DNA from: Closterium sp. NIES-65
Taxonomy: Eukaryota > Streptophyta > Zygnematophyceae > Desmidiales > Closteriaceae
Direction of reading: 5' to 3'
NCBI GenBank assembly: GCA_948144175.1
Contig: CANXME010002501.1
Span: forward strand, 143,432-207,431
DNA: 64,000 nt
Part shown: piece after piece, positions 52,201 through 61,234 of the stretch
Numbering within the stretch: position 1 is the first letter of the stretch
Layout: each line of letters starts with the position of its first letter
Position numbers and translations under genes: made by a program
Notes under the pieces: model-generated
The model's input: only the letters and a program-made list of their open reading frames with translations
What the model was told of the DNA's origin: nothing
The model's database searches: none

Positions 52201-55200
52201 CCCCATCCTCCCCCTCCTTCGGACCAACAACAGGCAGGGGCGCAAAGGGCAGCAGGGACAGCAGGGGGTAGGCCAGTAGAGCCTCCACCAGAAGAGACGC
52301 TGCTGCTGCTGCTGCCTCCCCTGCCGCCTCTTCAGCTACAGCCTGTGAGAAATGCACTCCTGCTGCTGTGCCTGCTACCACTGCTTCTGCCTCTGCTTCT
52401 GATACGTTCGCTGCTCGTGCTGCTGCTGCTGCCTCCCCTGCCGCCTCTTGTGCTACTGCCTGTGAGAAATGCACTCCTGCTGCTGCTGTGCCTGCTACCA
52501 TTGCCTCTGCCTCTGCTTCTGATACGTTCGCTGCTCGTGCTGCTGCTGCTGCCTCCCCTGCCGCCTCTTGTGCTACTGCCTGTGAGAAATGCACTCCTGC
52601 TGCTGCTGTTGCCTGCTACCATTGCCTCTGCCTCTGCCTCTCCCCCTGCCTCTGCTAGTTTCGCTGCTGGTGCTGCTGCCACTGCTGCTACTCCTGCTGC
52701 CTCTTCTGCTACTGTTTGCGAGAAAAGCACTGCTGCTGCCGTGCCTGCTGCGGTAGCTGCTGCTGCTGCTGCAGCCACATTTGAACCACCTCCTACTGAC
52801 TTCTGGGCTGCACAACCTGCTGCTTCCTGTGCTGCTGCTTCCTGTGCTGCTGCTTCCTGTGATGCTGCTTCCTGTGCTGCTGCTTCCTGTGATGCTGCTT
52901 CCTGTGCTGCTGCTTCCTGTGATGCTGCTTCCTGTGATGCTGCTTCCTGTGCTGCTGCTTCCTGTGATGCTGCTTCCTGTGCTGCTGCTTCCTGTGATGC
53001 TGCTTCCTGTGATGCTGCTTCCTGTGATGCTGCTTCTTGTGCTGCTGCTGCTGCAGCCGTGCCTGCTGCGGTAGCTGCTGCTGCTGCTGCAGCCACATTT
53101 GAACCACCTCCTACTGAATTCTGGGCTGCACAACCTACTGCTTCCTGTGCTGCTGCTTCCTGTGCTGCTGCTTCCTGTGCTGCTGCTTCCTGTGATGCTG
53201 CTTCCTGTGATGCTGCTTTCCTGTGATGCTGCTTCCTGTGATGCTGCTTCCTGTGATGCATATTCAAGATGCCTCTCCCTACTCTTCCTGTCCCCTCTCC
53301 CTGCACAACCCCTACTTAAACCCTGAATCACTCTCATTTTCTCACCAATCCTATCCTCTGCCCCTGTTCCTCCCACTCCCATCTTCCCCCCTTCCTTCAC
53401 ACTCCCTCGCACTCCCAACCATCCTCCTCCTCCTCTTCCCTTCCCTGCTTTTCCCAGCTACCCCTTTCACTACCGTCCGCTGATGGTGCTGCTGCTGATT
53501 ATCGCCTACACGATCCTTCCCCCCCAACTGCGCATGCTGCTTCTTCTTCTTCTCCTCCCCCCACCACCAATCCATCTCATCATCCCACCATCTGTCCAGG
53601 GTGGATTGCAGAAAGTCAAAGGGCAGGCGACAGCACTGGTAGCTTCTCTCGTATGCGTGTGGACAGCACGAGAGACTTGAAGAGGTAGTGCCTGTAGGGG
53701 AGAGGGAAAATAACCAAAACAAGGTTGCTGAGTATTCATCTCTCTACCTATCCATTTCATCATCCCACCATCTATCCAGGGTGGGTTGCAGGAAGTCAAA
53801 AGCAGGTCAAAAGCAGGTGAGGAGCATGTACAGTCCAAACTCACATGAGCATGAACATTCCAAACTCACATGAGCATGTACAGCCAAACTCACATGAGCA
53901 TGAACATTCCAAACTCACATGAGCATGTACAGCCAAACTCACATGAGCATGTACAGCCAAACTCACATGAGCATGTACAGTCCAAACTCACAAGAGCATG
54001 TACAGTCCAAACTCACATGAGCATGTACAGTCCAAACTCACATGAGCATGTACAGTCCAAACTCACATGAGCATGTACATTCCAAACTCACATGAGCATG
54101 TACATTCCAAACTCACATGAGCATGTACATTCCAAACTCACATGAGCAGGTACATTCCAAACTCACATGAGCATGTACATTCCAAACTCACATGAGCAAT
54201 GTACAGTCCAAACTCACACGAGCATGTACATTCCAAACTCACATGAGCATGTACATTCCAAACTCACATGAGCATGTACAGTCCATAACTCACACGAGCA
54301 TGTACAGTCCAAACTCACATGAGCATGTACAGGTCCAAACTCACAATGAGCATGTACAGTCCAAACTCACATGAGCATGTACATTCCAAACTCACATGAG
54401 CATGTACAGTCCAAACTCACATGAGCATGTACAGTCCAAACTCACATGAGCATGTACAGTCCAAACTCACATGAGCATGTACATTCCAAACTCACATGAG
54501 CATGTACATTCCAAACTCACATGAGCATGAACATTCCAAACTCACATGAGCATGTACAGCCAAACTCACATGAGCATGTACAGTCCAAACTCACAAGAGC
54601 ATGTACAGTCCAAACTCACAAGAGCATGTACAGTCCAAACTCACATGAGCATGTACAGTCCAAACTCACAAGAGCATGTACAGTCCAAACTCACAAGAGC
54701 ATGTACAGTCCAAACTCACAAGAGCATGTACAGTCCAAACTCACAAGAGCATGTACAGTCCAAACTCACAAGAGCATGTACAGTTCTGCTGTTGCAGCTG
54801 AGGGGACTTTCGAGTCCCGCTTACTCAGAAGTCAACTCACATGGGTATGTGGGACTGCTGCTGTTGCTGCAGCAGCAACAGATGCTGCTGCCACCATGCA
54901 TCGCCTGCTGCACCACCTTCCATCGTGCACTCCCCATCACCCAGACTAGCGCTTGTCGCTTGCCCGCTTATCGCCTGCCCGCTTATCACCTGCCCGCATA
55001 TCGTCTGCCCGCTTATCGCCTGCCCGCCTATCGCCTGCCCGCTTATTGCTTGCCCACTTATCGCCTCCCCACCTATCGCCTGCCCGCTTATCACGGCTCC
55101 CAAGCCTGCAAACGACTTGCGTGCCCAGGGCAGCTTGATGTCGCCCTGCCTGCTTGCCTCTGCTGCTGCCGCCGCCCAGATTTCATCTCTGTCTAGTTGA

Positions 55201-56342
55201 TCCCGTACGGTTTTGGATGTAACCCTGGGGGAAGTGCGAGGGCATGTAACAAGGCAAAGCGGGTGGAGAAAATGGTAAGCAAATGCAGAAGCATGAATAC
55301 TCCAGGGCTTACCTAAGTTTGAAGTCATTGATAACTCAGGATGCTTACCTAAGTGTGCATAAGTCTCGCCAGGACACCCTTGAACAGAGCATGGTCAGAA
55401 TCTCTTGAGGCAAGGAGAGGAACGGTACCCTGTCCCCTAGCTCTACACCCATCCACACTCTCTCCCTCTCCTCCCTCTCCTCTCTCTCGTCCGCCTCTTC
55501 TCTCTCCCCTCCCCCCTCCAAATCTTGATTATTCTCTCCCTCTCCCCCCTCCTGTCCAGGTCTGGTTCTCCTCTTTCGCTTCTCTCCCTTTCGGATATCT
55601 CCCCTCCGCCCCCCGCTCGCGCTGTCCACCACGACCGTCGATTCCTTCGCCCGGCTGATCTCGACCGCCCATCCTGGAAACGCGAAGGAGATCTTCGGAC
55701 GGTCCAGATTCGCGGAGGACGCGTCAAGGGATGCGGAAAAGGGCGAATTGGAGAGGATTGGCTTTGATAGTGTTGCCGTTGAGGGATTCTCGATAGCCGC
55801 AACAACTCCAGGCGCAGCAACGGCAACAGCAGCAGCGAGAGTAGAACCACCACCAGTACCAGAACCGGAAATATTTCCTTAGCTTCACTCTTAACAGCCG
55901 CAGTGGATACTGGCGTGTTCTGCACGCAACGACCACCCTCCGCTACAATCGCGCTGCCGCCACGCCGAGGTAATAGCTCAAACGAGGTGTGCGTTGTGCG
56001 CAACGCCTGCGAGTCGCGGAATTCGCGGAATTCGAGCTCAGACGAGTGGCGGCTGGCGTGTCCTGCGCGCAACGGGAGCGGGTCGCGGAATTCGCGGAAT
56101 TCGAGCCCCGCAGAGCTTGTCGGGACGCGACACGACGTTATTGGGTTACTGACGGCAGCCGGAATGGATTTTGCGACGGCTAGCTTCTCGCGGCAGTGCT
56201 CCTGGAACGACGACTCCAAAAGATCGTCCAGCGCATCGTCATCGTTATCGTCGTCGTTACCGTCTTCGCGAATGTCGCACACGTTGTCGCCGTTTGCGAC
56301 ACCTGCGGAGATGGCATCGTGACCGTCTCGTCCTGCTTCCAT
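42920..56342 (-). CDS. F-box protein gene with repeatedly duplicated exons (model)
   Basis: Proposed single gene, minus strand, assembled from splice sites and phases. Exon 1 begins with ATG at 56342 and ends at 55349. Exon 2 starts at 55224. A large Ala/Glu/Gly-rich exon ends at 50727 (ERA + 2 bases). An exon at 47965-47779 starts with the one base needed and ends in phase 0. The last exon is 43240-42920. F-box proteins link substrates to SCF ubiquitin ligases through Skp1. The C-terminal LVALHCPNLQFE-type sequence is reminiscent of an F-box-associated leucine-rich repeat but is only one repeat. Between the exons lie duplicated exon copies and large tandem arrays. The joins between exon 2 and the Ala-rich exon are not resolved, and two genes remain possible. 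Confidence 0.45.
43447..43474. repeat. 28-bp perfect palindrome, TCGA centre
   Basis: Arms GTGACTTTTGAGTC and its exact complement with no loop. Same core as the 37-bp array at 49.8 kb. Confidence 0.95.
43775..43800. repeat. 26-bp perfect palindrome, AATT centre
   Basis: TGTTTTTTGAGAA and its exact complement. The flank GTAAGGCGAATC and one arm occur also at about 43594-43619, so a palindrome arm lies in both copies of a local duplication. Confidence 0.95.
44123..47730 (+). pseudogene. Plus-strand ORFs of 16-residue acidic repeats, interrupted
   Basis: A frame opening with MGVAANLKKSLKQLDQDLQN at 44123 runs into repeats of a 16-residue unit PSEQVIELIFEALTEF, with Glu/Lys alternation at the penultimate position. 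A TAA at 44306 breaks it. Two long open stretches follow (to 45784, and from about 46486 to 47730, ending DFRFKYG), separated by about 15 units with stops and one-base indels. Each unit is very acidic and alternates hydrophobic positions as expected of a short amphipathic helix. Because 48 bp is divisible by three, a long frame is partly automatic. The array also lies in a predicted intron of the opposite-strand F-box gene. I do not recognise the protein, and expression is unproven. Confidence 0.35.
44264..47652. repeat. 48-bp tandem array, about 70 copies
   Basis: Near-identical 48-bp units containing GATTGAGCTGATTTTTGAGG and TTCCTTCGGAACAGGT. Most variants are A/G changes at one position. 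Units between 45.78 and 46.49 kb carry single-base changes or indels. The homogeneity implies recent expansion or ongoing conversion. On the minus strand every unit contains GTAAGC, a 5' splice-site-like hexamer. Confidence 0.97.
47779..47965 (-). CDS. Probable exon of the F-box gene (SNVLLAFGLRR exon)
   Basis: 187 nt with acceptor TTCCCAG|GAG and donor CAA|GTAAGT. After one leading base it reads SNVLLAFGLRRRFQESLLLL and ends KQIKHLFQ in phase 0. The leading base matches the phase of the exon that ends at 50727. Four further partial copies of the acceptor side lie upstream to 48.55 kb. Confidence 0.6.
47966..48550 (-). repeat. Tandem copies of the SNVLLAFGLRR exon
   Basis: Copies near 48.05-48.09, 48.14-48.22, 48.29-48.33 and 48.42-48.54 kb. 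Two units of about 240 bp are clearly tandem (47.88-48.11 and 48.13-48.34 kb). The copy at 48.46-48.53 kb has gained about nine tandem CACAAGG heptamers inside the exon. Copies diverge at the acceptor and in frame, so most are probably unused. Confidence 0.7.
48551..48842. repeat. GAGAATTCTC-rich stretch
   Basis: Repeats of a GGAGAATACGAGAGAGAATTCTC-like unit with two paired GAATTCTCAA(A)GAATTCTC motifs (48.64 and 48.70 kb). No gene recognised. Confidence 0.6.
49019..49059. repeat. Inverted repeat with PstI-like ends
   Basis: Arms CTGCAGGGTTTTTTT and AAAAAAACCCTGCAG around an imperfect centre. ACCTGAAGCTGATGAC lies directly on both sides. Confidence 0.85.
49241..49272. repeat. 32-bp perfect palindrome, AATT centre
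   Basis: AGGGTGTTTTTGAGAA and its exact complement. A GATGAGTCCCTTGTC...GTGTAGCC segment lies on both sides in direct order. Confidence 0.95.
49449..49529. repeat. Direct duplication with a central 16-bp palindrome
   Basis: GCTTTTCTGCGTGTACAGGG...GACTGC (49449-49480) is repeated at 49498-49529. Between them is TTTGAGACGTCTCAAA (49481-49496), a perfect palindrome with ACGT centre. Confidence 0.9.
49531..49790. mobile_element. TIR repeat, copy 3 (MITE-like)
   Basis: About 260 bp with ends TTAAAGCTCGCAGCCAAAGTTGCA and, inverted, TTTAAAGCCCGCGGCCCAAATTGCG. The same ends bound the repeats at 58.4 and 58.6 kb. Inside are five tandem 17-18 bp units of TTTTTGACGCAAGTTCTG (49.60-49.70 kb). No clear target duplication. 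Confidence 0.55.
49785..50023. repeat. Six 37-bp units each with a TTTGAGTCGACTCAAA palindrome
   Basis: Tandem 37-bp units (CTGGTGACTTTTGAGTCGAC...GGCCGGCTTATA). The 16-bp palindrome is perfect in four units and mutated in the fourth and sixth. The array starts at the right end of the TIR repeat. Confidence 0.95.
50287..50720 (-). repeat. Three extra copies of the LVALHCPNLQFE exon end
   Basis: Copies at about 50.29-50.36, 50.43-50.50 and 50.57-50.64 kb encode LKLVALHCPNLQ followed by F(E/K)(V/L)MIERA. Two retain CAG|GTGAG donors in the same phase as the copy at 50727; the third has a weak donor. They could be alternative last parts of the exon or non-functional duplicates. Confidence 0.7.
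50727..53306 (-). CDS. Large low-complexity exon of the F-box gene
   Basis: Minus-strand frame of about 850 residues. In order: QEAA-type Ala/Gln/Glu repeats (53.26-52.8 kb), two GGGSNVAAAAAAATAAG blocks, three 40-residue units HFSQAVAQEAAGEAAAAARA (52.6-52.3 kb), a Glu/Gly tract (52.2-51.97 kb), a more ordered segment (DLATVQAHDSDAVRRAVKKL, AYEGLAVVFGSRADRIAWEVE; 51.96-51.81 kb), a Gly tract (CCT triplets), WAIEDAEKVGRLLVGGKRKR, and the end RRWLKLVALHCPNLQFEV...ERA before donor CCAG|GTGAGT. An extra base near 52.61 kb shifts the frame between the Ala units. The ordered islands argue for real coding sequence; the rest is repeat-driven. The start is uncertain. Confidence 0.5.
51475..51586. repeat. 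(CCT)n microsatellite
   Basis: About 37 uninterrupted CCT/CTC triplets, encoding the Gly tract on the minus strand. Confidence 0.97.
52800..53265. repeat. 15-bp CTGCTTCCTGTG(A/C)TG repeats in two blocks
   Basis: Tandem 15-bp units (52.80-53.05 and 53.13-53.26 kb) encode QEAAS or QEAAA on the minus strand. The two blocks are preceded by near-identical segments of about 100 bp (52.74 and 53.04 kb), so the whole unit was duplicated. Confidence 0.9.
53500..53830 (-). repeat. Duplicated FDFLQ(P/S)TLDRWWDDEMD segment
   Basis: Two copies (about 53.56-53.63 and 53.75-53.81 kb) read FDFLQSTLDRWWDDEMD and FDFLQPTLDRWWDDEMD on the minus strand. The second is followed by AG|GTAGAG, a possible donor. 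The codon-level similarity and order suggest a duplicated exon of the F-box gene; phases were not resolved. Confidence 0.55.
53843..54785. repeat. 25-bp minisatellite, about 37 copies
   Basis: Units of CACATGAGCATGTACAGTCC plus AAACT, with CAGTCC/CATTCC/CAGCC and ATGAG/AAGAG variants. On the minus strand most units contain ATGTGAGTTTGG, a good 5' splice-site match. The array lies directly after exon 2, whose own end reads CCCAT|GTGAGT. Confidence 0.95.
54803..54818. repeat. GGGACT-TTCG-AGTCCC hairpin
   Basis: 16-bp perfect stem-loop with TTCG tetraloop at the border of the 25-bp array. Confidence 0.8.
54841..55224 (-). CDS. Second exon of the F-box gene
   Basis: Acceptor TTCCCCCAG|GGTT. One base completes Arg with exon 1, then VTSKTVRDQLDRDEIWAAAA, which is the expected continuation of an F-box (..R.VSK.WR..L..DE.W..). 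It goes on KLPWARKSFAGLGAV and then about nine AISGQ-type pentapeptides encoded by 15-bp repeats (54.96-55.10 kb). It may end at CCCAT|GTGAGT (54841); without splicing the frame stops at 54837. Confidence 0.65.
55225..55348 (-). other. Intron inside the F-box
   Basis: Donor CTTAG|GTAAGC and acceptor CCCCCAG|GG, 124 bp, phase 2. A second CTTAG|GTAAGC copy lies about 46 bp inside the intron, so the donor region is itself duplicated. Confidence 0.7.
55349..56342 (-). CDS. First exon of the F-box gene
   Basis: ATG at 56342 opens MEAGRDGHDAISAGVANGDN, an acidic run (DDDNDDDALDDLLE) and two LEFREFRD repeats. Near 55.87 kb the meaningful frame shifts: it continues GSGTGGGSTLAAAVAVAAPG, SANLDRPKISFAFPGWAVEI, a Glu/Arg-rich stretch, then the F-box core LSLPQEILTMLCSRVSWRDL at about 55.41-55.36 kb. 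The shift may be a tiny unrecognised intron or an indel. The F-box binds Skp1 in SCF ubiquitin ligases. Confidence 0.6.
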
Positions 56343-58355
56343 TAGTAAACGGCGCTGCTAACGCTATCTGCTTTTGTTTGCCTAATACGCTCACTGAATT
56401 TGCGTATGGAATATAGTAGCAGCTCCGATGCTGGCCGCGAATACCCCTGCCTAAAGCATCTAGGCTGCTATTTGGCAGCTTCTAGCACAAAATCTTCGGC
56501 AAAGCGAGACTTGAAATTCTACAAGCTCTAAAATATTTCATCTGCACTGCACGCCCCTTGTACCTAGTTCTTTTTGGTCTTCCATTTCCATTTCCACTTC
56601 CTACCATCCATCTTGAGCATACGCAGCCTCAAATTTAGCCTCACAGAAACGAGATATCAGGCTGCGAGTTGAGGCCTATAAGTATCACAGGATCCACTCT
56701 GAAATTGATGTAGTTCTCTATATTTTTTATTGAGAGTAGAGAACTTAAGAATCTCCATAACATATCCTCCAACTGCTCCTTATAGCGTACGCTGAACCAG
56801 CTCTAATGGGCTCACAGTGAAGCTTCAGGGGAGTATTTCACACGTGCTTCTGTTCCATGTGGAAGTTCTCTGGCTCACCGCTTTCAACCGCTATGTCAGT
56901 CGGCTCTTCTTTTGCTGGCTGCCGGGGACTGTCGGGTAGGGTCCATATCGTGGAAATTCTCCAGCCATCCGAAGTTACACACGGTAGCACTGGTATTCTG
57001 GTTCCATTCGGCAGCAAATCCGAGGCGGGAAAATTCTGTACAGTACAGTATTTCTCATCAAGATCCAATATAGAAATTCAGGGTGAGGAATTATTCTCAC
57101 GTCGTTACAGTACCGCAGATCATCCCAGAGAGCAACCGAGCGGAGAGGAAGCGCGTAGGTGTTGCGCCTGCGCGCGGGCAGGAGCAACTCTGTTCCTCAC
57201 CCAAACCGGAAATATGGGCTACCCAAATTTCCTCGAGCACCACAAAACTGTGTATTGTTCCCAGCGAGGTACATACAATTTAGTTTCTCCTCACATGGCA
57301 AGCTAGAAACAAATCCTCACAGCATTGAAACTCCAGAAGCAAGTGCTTCAGTAGCCTCTTTTCGAATCCGGACTATTCTGTAGAAGTGACCTTTAGGACG
57401 TGGTCAGACCGTCTCTGGTCGGCGCTGATCATATCGGGGCGGATCTGATCGGGTTGCTTGTGATTGCATTGCTCGCGCCGCCCGATCAGTACTGATATTC
57501 CTAGAAAATTCAAATCGCCTGTCTCGCAAGCGCTTCAGCATTTTCTAACCCTTTCGTCCCATTTTTGGCGAGAACGAAGCGTAGCGAATTCTATGTTTCT
57601 ATGTAATATCGCCAATTCCACATTAAAGATGCATGTGCGACGACCTAACGAAATTTAACAAGACACTGTAACTGATTCGCAGGTTTTGCATAGTTCCCCA
57701 ATCCCATGCAATCAAGTGATCGTGACTGATTTTGTGTGATCGTGATTGATTGGGGTGTTTGAGGCGGTTGATCGAGTTGGGGCGATCAGTTAATCGCGAT
57801 CAAATGATTGCCCCTGATTGCCTGAAATTGGCCTCGGGGCTTCCTGGAGTTCATTGATTGCCTCAGATCGGGACGATCAGAGGCGGTCTGGATCAAGTCG
57901 TCAACATGACACTGTGTACAGCATTCCTGCCTAATAAGGTCGGGAAGGACTGCGTAGAAAAATCATTCTTGTGTGTACCTCAGAACATTACTGTAGCTAG
58001 GGGTGCTCTCAACTACCCGCTGCCTTTGTCCTTGTTATCGCTAATCGACGAAGATGTACCTTCAAGCATCAAAATGAGGGGCTGAGCTGAACTCCTTTGA
58101 ACAGTCAAGGCTCACCACAGACACAAGACCTTGTAAACAGATAAGTAACATCTCCTCCTACAAACGTCATACTCTAAGGGCGTATAAAATAGCAGAACCC
58201 AGAAATTCGGCCACCATTAGTCAGGACGTTTTAGCGAGAGTACCCGTTTGAACCCGTAAGTACCAAGCTGTCTCTTATCCGAACCCTCAAGTGCCGTAAT
58301 GGCCGAAAATTCGGCCATTAGCAAATTTTGAATGTGTGTGGCGATTTACATGCCC
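56343..58355. other. Intergenic sequence
   Basis: Divergent region upstream of the F-box gene. No gene, RNA or mobile element recognised. Short ORFs lack domain motifs. Confidence 0.45.
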
Positions 58356-58623
58356 TTAAAGCCGGCGGCCCAAATTGTTCATGCTTTTAAAAGTTGACCA
58401 GAGGGATTTTTTCTGGTGTGGGCTTTGGCGAGAGTTTCGATTTCGTCTAGGTTCGTTTTTTTCGCGAGACCCAGCCAGCCCTCGGTTTTCCCCCTGGTGA
58501 GTGAATCTGTCTTCGGAAGTCCCAAATTGCAAGTGCGTGACTTTCAAAAACTTGGACACTCAACTTCGTCAAGTTTTAAAAACTTGACCCTCGCGGCCCG
58601 CAATTTGGGACGCGGGCTTTAAA
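58356..58623. mobile_element. TIR repeat, copy 1 (MITE-like)
   Basis: About 268 bp. The left end TTAAAGCCGGCGGCCCAAATTG and the inverted right end TTTAAAGCCCGCGTCCCAAATTG are nearly identical. The interior has a CTCAACTTCGTCAAGTTTTAAAAACTTGA block and an AGACCCAGCCAGCC block shared with copy 2. No coding capacity. Confidence 0.6.
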
Positions 58624-58897
58624 GCCGTTGTCAAAAATTGCACAAGTATTAAAAAGTTGACGAGAAGGGGGTTCTAGCTGGCTTGGGTGTTGGCGAGTGT
58701 TTCCGATTTCATGAAAAATGTTTTTTTTTTCTTTCATCAGACCCAGCCAGCCCCTCGTTTCTATACTGGTGGGTGTGTCAGACATCGAAAGTCCAAAATT
58801 GCAGCTGCGCTTCTTTTCAAAGCTTGCACAACCCACTTCGTCAAGTTTTAAAAACTTGATTCGCTTAGTCCGCAATTTGGGCCGGGGGCTTTTAGCC
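58618..58897. mobile_element. TIR repeat, copy 2 (MITE-like)
   Basis: About 280 bp, abutting copy 1 and sharing its TTTAAAGCC end. The right end, inverted, reads GGCTAAAAGCCCCCGGCCCA. The interior is 70-80% similar to copy 1 by eye, in the same orientation. Confidence 0.6.
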
Positions 58898-58912
58898 TCA
58901 GGAGTAGTTGCA

Positions 58913-59640
58913 TCATGATATTATTAATGTATGTGATTCCAGCTGAATTCAAGCAAACCAGTTTATATGTTTTTTGGGTCGATACTTAAATAAAGGAATG
59001 TGAAAACTCAAGATATGTTTCACATATCTAGATTTATCCAAATTCCTTATGCATGTATTATAAAAGATATCAAATGGCTTTATGAATCTCAACAAATAAT
59101 CTTTCATATTGATTGTCAGTTGTTGCGAGAGAAACCTATGTATGTACACATTGTCTTCCATACCTTGAAATACATTATTTTGTAGAGTGTCACTAAAAAA
59201 GGGCATTTCGAATATGCGCACTTTGTCAAATATTTTATATCTACATATGATGAAATAAACGTTGGTGATACAGATGTGAATTGTTATGTTGGCATGGGAA
59301 GAAATCAATTTTTGATATGTGTCATTGTATATTAGTGAATATATTTAATATATTCATGGAAAAGCCAAACATTGGGCCTGCCACACAAAAAAAAAACAAA
59401 GAGAATATTATTAAAACACAAGATCCGAATTCCACAACTAAGTCAACAGGGAAATTGTAGGTTCGAAATATTCCATAAGGAGGTTCGGTTACAATTTCAA
59501 AAACCATTCTCATCAAGAACCAACTTAAAATCCTGGACCAATCACGTGAAGGTGGTGAAAATTTGCCACCCGACTTGGTAATTCTGGTTCGGGCCTTTAA
59601 ATGCTGAAGGTTGCATAATCTTTTAGTTGGGATAAAGTGA
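58913..59640. other. AT-rich island
   Basis: Markedly AT-rich compared with flanks. A 119-residue minus frame (58949-59308) starts with ATG and has no stop but no motif I recognise. The segment may be a decayed element or organelle-derived DNA. Confidence 0.4.
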
Positions 59641-59902
59641 TTCCGATCTACATGTTTGGGTATTTAGATATAGGGAATACTGTACAGAGACATTGGTGTA
59701 GTGAAACAGAAGTACACATGGGCTTCGATAATTTCATTCTTTCCAATTTTAAGACCCTTGTCGTCTGGCTCCTGGTTAAGAGCGGTTCGGTCCACTCAAC
59801 AACCCTCCGATACCCTAAACCGAGTACAACCGCTCTCGTAGAGTTCAGAAGAGTCAGAAACCCCGAAATCTTTCGTGAGAGTGTTGAAATTGGAGGGAAC
59901 TT

Positions 59903-59933
<31 letters not shown>

Positions 59934-61234
59934 TTTGGAGGGAAACGACAAGGACGTTGCTTGGTGCCCACTTTTTGAATTATCGGAGCCCAGGTTTACA
60001 CCCTGATACTCACTCATTACTCACTTTTACATCTGAACTACCACTCCATACGCCCAATGGTCGACATTCAGAGCCAGCGGCCCGCTCGTTACTGGCCCAC
60101 GAGAAAACCAGGATATTCTTACCTCAAATAAGTCAATCGAGTTTCCCAGACAAAACACGCTGGGCTACCCACAATTATGGCGACTGTTCTACATTCAGTC
60201 CCATTTTGCCCTAGTGAGCACCTGCTCGAGAGAGGAGCACAGGGAAAGATGGGGAACGAGACTGAAATAGGCATCAGGTGTAGTCTGATGTGGCTGTACG
60301 GAGCTGATTTTGGTGACGCGAGAACAGTACAAAGCTGCCAAATCATAAATCATATCAGAATATTGTGTCACTGTACCGGTAGAACGCGGAGGAATTTTCC
60401 GGGTTCGGATCGAAACTGTAAACGTCGGGAATAATGTTCGAGATCCACATAAATGTGCAGACGAAGGCAAGACGAATGATACACAATCGTCTTGCCTTCT
60501 CTAGGTGGTTACAAGGTAGCTCCCGAATGCTCGTCTACAGTTCATGGGTAATGTTCAGGGTGGTGTTTAGCGGTTGAAGTGGTAAAGCAGGTCAACCGGT
60601 CTGGTGTGCACAAGGTCGTACTCAACCGCTTTAATTGAACAGAAAGTAGAACAGCTGCACCAAGGCTTGCAGGTCCAAAATCCTAGTTTACACATTGATA
60701 TAGGGGCTATGAATATACGTTAAATAGCACAATCCCTACCAAAATCGGCTTGTGCAGCCCCTCCAAAACCCCACAAATGACACAGTAATGTGCTCCCTTG
60801 CGTAGTTAGTGTGGAATCTAACAATTGTCGTTATGAGTGCGCTCGGTGCACGCTCCACTCCAACAGAACAAAGAAAGGTGAGCTGTTGCGAGGACCACCA
60901 CGCAAAACAAGGCCGATTCGTGCGCTCACTGCACATTATCCTCTCCTCTCCTCCGTGTCTCTCATCAGACTCAGCTCTACTGTCTGGAGAGCATCACCTC
61001 CCCCACAACTGAGGCTGCTTGCCTTGCACATCTTCAAGTTCCAAGTCCTGGTGCTACAAAATCCCTCCCGCCAACTTTCTGCACATTTTTTGTTCTCGAA
61101 GTTGCTTCATTCCCAGACAAGCCGTCAGACCTTAGGGAGCTTCGCAGTTTCTCCAAACTAGGAATACTACTACAACCCTTCGCAGCTAATTCCGTTAGAA
61201 ACGCATCTGAATCAAGCAGACGCGGAGACTCGCA
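59641..61234. other. Intergenic and upstream of the pyrophosphatase-like gene
   Basis: Contains a C homopolymer of about 28 bases near 59.90-59.93 kb. No gene recognised. The pyrimidine-rich 60.9-61.2 kb stretch is probably promoter and 5' untranslated region of the next gene. Confidence 0.45.

Noticed and set aside
55724-55936. Transmembrane segment in the F-box protein (LVLVVVLLSLLLLPLL)
   Set aside because: It is the wrong frame of a Gly/Ala/Val-rich coding stretch that leads in frame to the F-box.
56838-57068. Minus ORF near 57 kb
   Set aside because: Short, without recognised motif or splice partners; not enough support for a gene.
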